DNA of 37,010 nucleotides from Intrasporangium oryzae NRRL B-24470 (lineage in GTDB: Bacteria; Actinomycetota; Actinomycetes; Actinomycetales; Dermatophilaceae): NCBI RefSeq assembly GCF_000576595.1, contig NZ_AWSA01000044.1, positions 1 to 37,010 of the forward strand, written 5' to 3'. The notes under the pieces were generated by a model that was given only the letters and a program-made list of their open reading frames with translations, searched no databases and was not told the DNA's origin. Position 1 is the first letter of the stretch. Every line of letters starts with the position of its first letter. Below are positions 31,706 through 37,010 of the stretch, piece by piece. The position numbers and the translations under genes are program-made.

Positions 31706-31743
31706 GCCCAGCGGCATACCCAATGAGGGGTGTGCCGCTGGGC
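31706..31743 (+). terminator. GTATGCCG hairpin after the membrane-protein gene
   Basis: GCCCAGCGGCATACCC (31706-31721) pairs with GGGTGTGCCGCTGGGC (31728-31743), 16 bp with one wobble and a 6-nt loop, between two plus-strand genes. Confidence 0.65.
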
Positions 31744-31794
31744 TCGCCCGCGCGGAGGCTTCCGTTCGGACCGGCGTCGGCGGACCCTTGAGCC

Positions 31795-32319
31795 ATGGCT
31801 CTCGCCCTGTGCCTCCTCTTCGACCCGCGGACCGACCGGCTGCTCCGCGAGCTGTGGGCACGTCTGGAGGCGAGCGGGATTCGGACCCTGCAGTCCCACA
31901 CCCACGGACGTCATCACCCGCACCTGTCGTATGCCGTCCTGCTGGGCTGGGACCTCGACCGCGTCCTCTCGGCGACGGCGGGCCTCCCGGACGAGGGTCC
32001 GTTCGAGGTGACGGTGCAGGGGACGATCGCCTTTCCGCGCGGGCGTGCCGCGCTCGCGCCCTCGGTCTCGGCGGCGGTCGCCGCCCGCCAGGAGCGGGCC
32101 ACGCGGGCGCTCGACGCGACGGGTGCGATCCTGCACCGGCACTACGCCCCGGGGCACTGGGTGCCGCACATCTCCGTCGCGACCCGAGCCGCCGGGCCGG
32201 CGCTCGCGGTGGTCGTGACGGCCGTCTCGGACCTGCTGCCGTTCACCGCGCGGGTCGACCGGGCCGCGCTCATCGACAGCTCAACGGGCGAGCTGTGGCC
32301 CCTCGCCGGGATCCCGTGA
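31795..32319 (+). CDS. 2'-5' RNA ligase family (2H phosphoesterase) protein
   Basis: The 174-residue protein has both catalytic HxT/S motifs of the 2H phosphoesterase superfamily: HLS at 43-45 (in HHPHLSYAVLL) and HIS at 125-127 (in HWVPHISVA). These enzymes act on 2',3'- or 2',5'-linked nucleotides and RNA ends. The family is recognisable but the substrate is not. The gene is preceded by a GTATGCCG hairpin and has no clear ribosome site. Confidence 0.85.
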   Translation: MALALCLLFDPRTDRLLRELWARLEASGIRTLQSHTHGRHHPHLSYAVLLGWDLDRVLSATAGLPDEGPFEVTVQGTIAFPRGRAALAPSVSAAVAARQERATRALDATGAILHRHYAPGHWVPHISVATRAAGPALAVVVTAVSDLLPFTARVDRAALIDSSTGELWPLAGIP

Positions 32320-32350
32320 GCGTCTGCGCCCCCGCCTCGGGTGGCTCGGG

Positions 32351-32758
32351 TCAGGTCAGCGTGATGCGGATGCCGGCTCGAGGGGTGCGCTTGCGCAGGC
32401 GGTCGGTCACCGAGGCGACCGCGTCCCCGAGCCGGGCCATCGCGTACTTCGCGCCGATCGCCCGCTTCACCGAGGCCACCCCGGCCTCGTCGCGCACCAC
32501 CCGTGCCGTCCCGGTGAAGGTGGGTGCACCGTCGGCGACCTGGCCACGCATGTCGCAGGGTCGCAGCTCGACGACCGGGTTGCCCTTGAGCCGCTTCGTC
32601 TTGCCGACCCCGTCGACCGTGATGACGACGAGCTCGTCGCCGTCGCGGGCAATCCACACCGGGGTGGAGACGCCCTCACCCGTGCGGCGGAACGTCGTCA
32701 GGGAGACGTAGCGGTAGCCCGCCACCGTCGCGAGCGCGGTCGTGCTGTCGAGGGTCAC
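32351..32758 (-). CDS. PPOX-class F420/FMN-dependent oxidoreductase
   Basis: This 135-residue split-barrel protein matches the small PPOX class of F420-dependent reductases common in actinomycetes. TTFRRTGEGVSTPVWIARDGDELVVITVDGVGKTKRLKGNPVVELRPCDMRGQ (about 21-73) carries the typical cofactor-binding sequence, including the lysine-rich GKTKRL loop. The reaction is reduction of an unknown substrate. The start is a GTG 6 nt after TAGGCT on the minus strand, consistent with leaderless translation. Confidence 0.88.
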   Translation of the reverse strand: MTLDSTTALATVAGYRYVSLTTFRRTGEGVSTPVWIARDGDELVVITVDGVGKTKRLKGNPVVELRPCDMRGQVADGAPTFTGTARVVRDEAGVASVKRAIGAKYAMARLGDAVASVTDRLRKRTPRAGIRITLT

Positions 32759-32764
32759 GCGCCC

Positions 32765-32770
32765 AGCCTA
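32765..32770 (-). promoter_or_regulatory. -10 element, leaderless PPOX gene
   Basis: TAGGCT on the minus strand lies 6 nt before the GTG start. CCGACG at plus 32789-32794 could serve as -35 at 18 bp. Confidence 0.55.
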
Positions 32771-32800
32771 GGCGGAGCGCGCCGGGGGCGTCGGGTGCCG

Positions 32801-32837
32801 GCCCAGCGGCATACGCCTGAGGCGTATGCCGCTGGGC
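32801..32837 (-). terminator. GTATGCCG hairpin after the NHL gene
   Basis: Perfect 17-bp arms (32801-32817, 32821-32837) with a 3-nt centre form the tightest GTATGCCG pair. It lies between two minus-strand genes, after the NHL gene stop and upstream of the PPOX promoter. Confidence 0.7.
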
Positions 32838-32870
32838 CCGTTCCCGGGGAGGGCTCGCTCCCCGTCGGGC

Positions 32871-33962
32871 TCAGCCGACGGGCGTCAGCTCGATGATGAG
32901 GTTCGCGCGGTCGTCGGCGACGAAGATGTGGCCGCGCGGGTCGATGAGCAGGCCCTGGGGTTCGGCGAGGCCGGTCCGCGCGAGGACCGCCCGGGTGCTC
33001 CCGTCGAGCGCGAACCGGGTCACGGAGTGGTTGACGAGGTGGACGTCGGTGACGACGATCCCGCCCTGGTGGTCGAGGGCCACGTCGTCGGGCATCCCGA
33101 CCGTGGCGACGAGGTTGCGCTGGCCGCCACGCGCGACCCGCCAGATGCCTCCGCCACACTCGTCGGCGATGTAGACGACACCTTGCGCGTCGACGTCCGC
33201 ACCCACCGGGTGGACGAATCCCGCTGCGATCGTGGACAGCTGGCTCCCGTCGGTGCTCATCCGGTACACCACGCCGTTGGGGGCGTCGGGGATGACGAGG
33301 GTGCCGGTGCTCGCGTCCCACGCGATGCCGTCCGTGCCCTGGTGGCAGGTGACGAGGGTCGGCCGCCCGGGCATGGTCCGCAGCAGGTGCGGGGTCGTCG
33401 CACCGGGCGCGAAGGCGAGGATGCGGTTCGTCTTCTCCTCCGCGACGACGAGCGTGCCGTCGGCGAGCAGGACGAGCCCCTCGGGCCCCTGCAGGTCGCG
33501 GTAGAGCACCGTGGCCATGCCGTTCTGCTCGAGACGGCTGATCGTGCCGTTCGTGTAGTCGCTGAAGAGCAGCCGCCCGTTCGCGTCGAGCACGAGGTCG
33601 TCAGGCTTCGCCGAGCCGCGGTAGATGGTCGTCCGGACGTAGTGGATCGGGCCGCGTGCCGTGGTCGACGTCCTGCCGGTCCCCGTCGACCCGCTGCCCG
33701 AACCACTGCCCGAGCCGGGGCCTGAACCGCTGTCGGAGCCGGTGTCCGAACCTGAGGTGCCGGACGACGTGTCGGCGCTGCCGGACCCGCCGGAGGACGC
33801 GCCTGCGCTCGTCGGGACGCTGCTCCGGCTCGCGCCCAGGGTCGACGATCGGGCGCCCCCCACGCTCGCGCCCGGCGTGGCCGTGGGTGCGGGCGTCGCG
33901 CATCCCGTCGTACCGATGGCGACCATCAGCCCGACGAGCAGGACGAGCCCCCGGTGCCGCAT
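32871..33962 (-). CDS. NHL-repeat beta-propeller lipoprotein
   Basis: The 363-residue protein starts with a signal peptide ending in TTGC (C21), a plausible but imperfect lipobox. A Ser/Gly/Thr-rich linker follows (about 25-105, including GSGSGSGS), then a six-bladed NHL/SMP-30-like propeller. Repeats such as KPDDLVLDANGRLLFSDYTNGTISRL, GPEGLVLLADGTLVVAEEKTNRIL and VGADVDAQGVVYIADECGGGIWRV are evident. It is probably a cell-surface sugar- or ligand-binding protein; no active-site residue is visible. The ATG at 33962 lies 7 nt after TAGCGT, whose first three bases are the stop codon of the upstream lacI-type gene. Confidence 0.82.
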   Translation of the reverse strand: MRHRGLVLLVGLMVAIGTTGCATPAPTATPGASVGGARSSTLGASRSSVPTSAGASSGGSGSADTSSGTSGSDTGSDSGSGPGSGSGSGSGSTGTGRTSTTARGPIHYVRTTIYRGSAKPDDLVLDANGRLLFSDYTNGTISRLEQNGMATVLYRDLQGPEGLVLLADGTLVVAEEKTNRILAFAPGATTPHLLRTMPGRPTLVTCHQGTDGIAWDASTGTLVIPDAPNGVVYRMSTDGSQLSTIAAGFVHPVGADVDAQGVVYIADECGGGIWRVARGGQRNLVATVGMPDDVALDHQGGIVVTDVHLVNHSVTRFALDGSTRAVLARTGLAEPQGLLIDPRGHIFVADDRANLIIELTPVG

Positions 33963-33969
33963 GCCGTCG

Positions 33970-33975
33970 ACGCTA
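33970..33975 (-). promoter_or_regulatory. -10 element of the NHL gene, overlapping the lacI stop
   Basis: TAGCGT on the minus strand precedes the ATG by 7 nt. TAG is the stop codon of the LacI gene. This allows a leaderless NHL transcript in addition to readthrough from the lacI-type gene. Confidence 0.55.
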
Positions 33976-35028
33976 CGGGCGGAATCCGTGCGCACCATGT
34001 GAGTCCGCTGGGCACGGGGCGATCGAGTCGCGGAGCTGGACCGGCATCGGGACGAGCCGCTCACCGGTCGGCGCGTCGGGGTCGAGGAGCTGGCTCATCG
34101 CCACCCGGCCCATCTCCTCGTAGGGCAGGCGTGCGGTCGTGAGGCCGGGCCGCAGGTAGGCGGCGATCTCGTCGTCGTCGAAGGAGGCGATCGAGACGTC
34201 GTCGGGCACGCGGAGCCCGCGCTCCTGGAGCGCCTGGTACGCACCGAAGGCCACGCGGTCGTTGAGGCAGACGAGGCCGGTCACGGGCGCGCCCGAGTCG
34301 AGGACCTCTTTCGTCGCGTCGTAGCCGTTCCACGGCTCCCAGATCTCGAACTCTGCGACGGCGAGCGGCTCGGCCCCAGCCTCGGCGAGGGCGTCGCGGA
34401 TGCCTGCGAACCGTCGGCCGATCGTGGCCGAGATGCGTGGGTCGGAGCAGGCGAGGGGCGCGTGGCCGATGATCCCGATGCCGGAGCCGTGGCCGGCGTC
34501 GAGCAGCAGCTGCGCGATCCGGTGGCCGGCCTCGTGCTCAGACGGCAGGACCGCGGAGTGGGCCGTCGTGCTCGTGGCGTTGGCAGTCACGGCCCGAAGG
34601 TGCTCGGGGAGCTCCGGCAGGTCGAGCAGTCGGGCCGTCAGCGAGCCGAAGACGATGCCGTCGACCTGGCGGTCGACCATCGACTCGAGCGCCTTGGCCA
34701 GCTGCTTCGGGTGGTTGCCCGTCTCGGCGATGAGGACGCCGTGGTCGTGCTCGTCGGCAACGTCGAGAAGCCCGCGGATCATCGCCGATGCATAGCGCGT
34801 CACGGTCACCTCGTCGGAGATGAAGCCGATGGTGTTGGTCCTGCCGATCCGCAGCGACCGTGCCGCCGGGTTGGGCCGGTAGTTGAGCTCGCGTGCCGCG
34901 TCGTGGATCCGCTGCACCGCCTCCGGCGAGAGGCGCGACCCCGGCCGGTCGTTGAGCACGAGACTGACGGCTGTCTTGGACAGGCCGGCGCGCGCGGCCA
35001 CGTCGGCGAGCGTGGGTCGCTTGTTCAT
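33973..35028 (-). CDS. LacI family transcriptional regulator
   Basis: The 351-residue repressor has the LacI helix-turn-helix at its N-terminus (TLADVAARAGLSKTAVSLVLN, 6-26), the hinge RLSPEAVQRIHDAARELNYRPNPAARSLR, and a periplasmic-binding-protein-like sugar domain from about 65 to 340. It probably senses a sugar derived from GH32-like enzyme action and represses both that gene and itself. GAAGG precedes the ATG by 6 nt. It is divergent from the GH32-like gene with only 133 bp between starts, which contains the operator. Confidence 0.94.
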   Translation of the reverse strand: MNKRPTLADVAARAGLSKTAVSLVLNDRPGSRLSPEAVQRIHDAARELNYRPNPAARSLRIGRTNTIGFISDEVTVTRYASAMIRGLLDVADEHDHGVLIAETGNHPKQLAKALESMVDRQVDGIVFGSLTARLLDLPELPEHLRAVTANATSTTAHSAVLPSEHEAGHRIAQLLLDAGHGSGIGIIGHAPLACSDPRISATIGRRFAGIRDALAEAGAEPLAVAEFEIWEPWNGYDATKEVLDSGAPVTGLVCLNDRVAFGAYQALQERGLRVPDDVSIASFDDDEIAAYLRPGLTTARLPYEEMGRVAMSQLLDPDAPTGERLVPMPVQLRDSIAPCPADSHGAHGFRP

Positions 35029-35043
35029 CGGCTACCTTCGATC

Positions 35044-35061
35044 TGCTGAAAGCATTTAGCA
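35044..35061. promoter_or_regulatory. LacI-type operator
   Basis: TGCTGAAAGCATTTAGCA is a near-palindrome with GC at its centre and 7-bp arms matching at 6 positions. It is AT-rich relative to the surroundings and sits between the divergent regulator and GH32-like gene. LacI-family sites commonly have this form; binding is inferred. Confidence 0.75.
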
Positions 35062-35063
35062 TA
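35057..35063. promoter_or_regulatory. Back-to-back -10 elements of lacI-type and GH32-like genes
   Basis: TAGCAT on the plus strand (35057-35062) and TATGCT on the minus strand (35063-35058) share the same bases, giving a symmetrical bidirectional promoter. It overlaps the operator by 5 bp, so a bound repressor would block both directions. No -35 match was found. Confidence 0.55.
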
Positions 35064-35161
35064 GTCAGCACCGAGCAGCAGCGCCTCGGCTCGTCCGGAG
35101 GCGAGCTGACGACGCTCGAGGCTCATCAACTCCATCGCCCCTCCGGCGTGAAAGGCCGACC

Positions 35162-36133
35162 ATGTTCAAGCTGCCCGAGGCCTGGGTCTGGGACTTCTGG
35201 ACCGTCGACGACGGCGACCGCTACCACCTGTTCTTCCTCTACGCGTCGCGTGCGCTGCGAGACCCGCACGCCCGCCACTACCGCGCCTCCGTCGGCCACG
35301 CCGTGTCGTCCGACCTGGTGAGCTGGGAGCGGGTCGCCGACGCGCTCGTCCGGTCGGATGCCCCGGCCTTCGACGACCTGGCGACCTGGACGGGCTCGGT
35401 CGTGCGGCACCCGGACGGCCGGTGGTTCATGTTCTACACGGGCGCGACGCTCGACCCGTCGGGCGCGAACCTCCAGTCCATCGGCTACGCGACATCCACG
35501 GACCTCGTGACGTGGGACAAGGCGCCCGGTCCGGTGCTGGCGGCCGACCCGCGCTGGTACGAGAAGCTCTCCGACGGCCTGTGGCACGACGAGGCCTTCC
35601 GGGACCCGTGGGTGGTCGCCGACCCCGACGGAGACGGGTGGCACATGCTCATCACGGCCCGGGCCAACCACGGCGAGGCGTTCGACCGTGGTGTCGTCGG
35701 GCATGCCTGGTCGCCGGACCTCGAGACGTGGGAGCTGCTGCCGCCGCTCAGCGAGCCCGTCCACGGCTTCGGCCAGCTCGAGGTCTTCCAGACCGCCGAC
35801 GTCGACGGGCGCCACGTCCTGCTGTTCAACTGCCTTGCCGAGGACACCTCCGCGGCCCGGCGGGCGACGGGGACGACCGGCGGCATCTGGGTCACCGAGG
35901 TCGCCTCGCCGCTCGGGCCGATCAACATCGGAAAGGCCCAGCAGCTCACCGACGACAGCCTCTACGTCGGTAAGTTCGTCACCGACCGCGAGACCGGGGA
36001 GACGAAGTTCCTCGCCTTCCTCAACGCCTCGGACGACGGCTTCGTCGGCGAGATCAGCGACCCCATGCTGGCCTCGTGGGACGGTCCCACTCTCGTCCTT
36101 TCGCCCGTGCGCGAGCGCGTCGCGGTGCCGTAG
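35162..36133 (+). CDS. GH32-like five-bladed propeller glycosidase
   Basis: The 323-residue protein has the order of catalytic motifs of GH32-clan enzymes (fructosidases). D11 in WVWDFW is the nucleophile equivalent of WMNDPNG, W76-T-G-S79 corresponds to WSGS, R147-D148-P149 is the RDP transition-state stabiliser, and E207 in GQLEVFQ is the acid/base. The usual C-terminal beta-sandwich is absent; at 323 residues only the propeller remains. No signal peptide is present, so it acts inside the cell. A GH43-like role is an alternative since the clan shares the fold. GAAAGG lies upstream of the ATG. It is controlled by the divergent LacI-type operator. No transporter is adjacent. Confidence 0.8.
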   Translation: MFKLPEAWVWDFWTVDDGDRYHLFFLYASRALRDPHARHYRASVGHAVSSDLVSWERVADALVRSDAPAFDDLATWTGSVVRHPDGRWFMFYTGATLDPSGANLQSIGYATSTDLVTWDKAPGPVLAADPRWYEKLSDGLWHDEAFRDPWVVADPDGDGWHMLITARANHGEAFDRGVVGHAWSPDLETWELLPPLSEPVHGFGQLEVFQTADVDGRHVLLFNCLAEDTSAARRATGTTGGIWVTEVASPLGPINIGKAQQLTDDSLYVGKFVTDRETGETKFLAFLNASDDGFVGEISDPMLASWDGPTLVLSPVRERVAVP

Positions 36134-36168
36134 CCGGCCGAGCCCCTCCCCGGGCCGCGTCGACGTCT

Positions 36169-36192
36169 TCGGCGGTCGCCTACGACCGCCGA
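36169..36192 (+). terminator. Terminator after the GH32-like gene
   Basis: TCGGCGGTCG (36169-36178) and CGACCGCCGA (36183-36192) form a perfect 10-bp stem with a 4-nt loop. Confidence 0.8.
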
Positions 36193-36260
36193 GAGCAACG
36201 ACCTTGGGGTGCAACTACGCTGCGGGGGCATCGGGGCCGCATCGCGGCGGCCGCGGCGGG

Positions 36261-37010
36261 ATGGAACGAGGAGAGTGGCCGGGTGGCCGGGTGGCCGGGG
36301 TGAGGTGGGAGCGCTACCGGGAGGCGGTCGTGCGACTCCACCTGCCGAGCGGTCCGGTCCTCCTCGTCCCTGCGGCGGGGGTGCACGCGCCCCCGCTCCT
36401 GCCCCCGGAGGGCGCCGACGGCCCGATCAGCGTGGTCACCGCGCACAATCCCGGAGGCCGCGTGGTGAGCGACTCGGCGAACCGGCGCGCGCACCGCGAC
36501 CTCGTCGCGCGGCTTGACCGCGACGGGGTGAGCCACCACCCGGCGGCGGGAGGCGACCGTGACTGGGTCCACGTCGAGGAAGGCGTCGCGCTCATCGGGA
36601 TCGACACCGACGCCACCGTCGCGCTCGGCCGGGACCTGGGTCAGGAGGCGGTCTTCGTCTGGACCCGCGAGGGCTTCTCCCTCGTCGACTGCGCCACCGG
36701 CGAGGTCGTCTCGAGGGCCTGGACCGTCGCGCCGACGCCGCCCGCCCTCGCTCGCGTCAACGAGGCCTACCGCGCGCTCGGCCTCGCGACCCCCTACGTC
36801 AGCCTCGCCACCGCGTATGCCGCCCTCGACCGCGCGCTCGTCGGCGCGGCTCCCGACGAGGCGAGGCGGCTCAACGCCCTCTACCTCGAGCTCGCGAGCG
36901 ACTACTACCGGCCGCGGGACGCCGAGGAGGCCCGCCGTCGCGAGGCGGAGCGGGTCCTCGAGGCGGAGCGCCGGGCGTTCCGCGAGGCGCGGGCGCGGGC
37001 CCGCGAGGCG
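36261..37010 (+). CDS. DUF3293 domain protein, incomplete at window end
   Basis: The open frame continues past the window edge. DUF3293 is recognisable from ISVVTAHNPGGRVVSDSANRRAH, then DWVHVEEGVALIGIDT and VALGRDLGQEAVFVWT (about residues 60-140 from the ATG). A charged region rich in Arg, Glu and Ala follows to the end (RRREAERVLEAERRAFREARARAREA-type pattern), suggesting a long helix or coiled coil beyond the edge. The start is ambiguous: ATG 36261 and GTG 36300 are in frame, with an 8-bp tandem repeat between them that would change frame if its copy number changed. One GTATGCCG word lies at 36815. Function is unknown. Confidence 0.78.
   Translation, partial: MERGEWPGGRVAGVRWERYREAVVRLHLPSGPVLLVPAAGVHAPPLLPPEGADGPISVVTAHNPGGRVVSDSANRRAHRDLVARLDRDGVSHHPAAGGDRDWVHVEEGVALIGIDTDATVALGRDLGQEAVFVWTREGFSLVDCATGEVVSRAWTVAPTPPALARVNEAYRALGLATPYVSLATAYAALDRALVGAAPDEARRLNALYLELASDYYRPRDAEEARRREAERVLEAERRAFREARARAREA
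36275..36298. repeat. 8-bp tandem repeat, three copies, near a start codon
   Basis: GTGGCCGG repeats perfectly at 36275, 36283 and 36291. The period is not a multiple of three and lies between two in-frame candidate starts of the DUF3293 gene. Confidence 0.85.

Noticed and set aside
2119-36822. GTATGCCG as a polar replication word (KOPS- or Chi-like)
   Set aside because: Thirteen copies lie on one strand and nine on the other, with no visible polarity.

Overview
The window is very GC-rich chromosomal DNA. G/C dominates third codon positions, ribosome binding sites are GGAGG-like, and several genes appear leaderless. The gene content fits an actinomycete: DUF222/HNH nuclease, MpaB-type oxygenase, F420-type PPOX reductase, CFA-type methyltransferase, and sugar ABC importers lacking a dedicated ATPase. 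I would guess Micrococcales, perhaps Intrasporangiaceae/Dermatophilaceae, but no marker gene proves it. I see no rRNA, tRNA, CRISPR array, prophage or insertion sequence. Both ends cut through ordinary chromosomal context, and the last gene is incomplete.

Layout. 1-4.7 kb: pirin and a divergent YqcI/YcgG (GntA-like) protein on the minus strand, a membrane protein, an MFS exporter and a small PLDc_N membrane protein. 4.8-9.9 kb: a DUF4389 membrane protein, a cation-diffusion-facilitator transporter, an MpaB-family oxygenase, a flavin reductase and an SRPBCC protein. 10.0-19.5 kb: a sugar-utilisation operon of ROK regulator, two ABC permeases, a lipoprotein binding protein and two cytoplasmic GH31 enzymes, preceded by a clear promoter with AT-rich palindromic operators. 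19.5-25.4 kb: a nucleotidyltransferase, a NAD(P)-binding protein with an inserted 15-bp minisatellite, a CoxG-like protein, a secreted protein, a second SRPBCC protein and a cyclopropane-fatty-acid-synthase-like methyltransferase. 25.5-31.7 kb: DUF2500 protein, ornithine aminotransferase, a COG2403-type GTPase, a DUF222/HNH nuclease and a membrane protein. 31.8-37.0 kb: 2H phosphoesterase, PPOX reductase, NHL-propeller lipoprotein, LacI regulator divergent from a GH32-like glycosidase, and a partial DUF3293 protein.

How genes work together. The 10-19.5 kb operon should import an alpha-glucan oligosaccharide and hydrolyse it in the cytoplasm. Its order (ROK, permease, permease, binding protein, GH31, GH31) matches, from memory, the Listeria lmo0178-0183 cycloalternan-type locus. 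The LacI/GH32-like pair is a second small sugar module, controlled from one palindrome that overlaps two back-to-back -10 elements.

The most unusual signal is a DNA word, GTATGCCG (extended form GTATGCCGCTgrGC). I count 22 copies where base composition predicts about one. Copies lie on both strands, inside genes in several reading frames, and as four intergenic inverted pairs. One pair lies between two divergent leaderless genes, where it cannot be a terminator. The architecture recalls DNA-uptake sequences of Neisseriaceae and Pasteurellaceae, which I do not know to have been described in actinomycetes. The region also carries at least a dozen short tandem repeats (5-26 bp) in intergenic gaps and protein tails.
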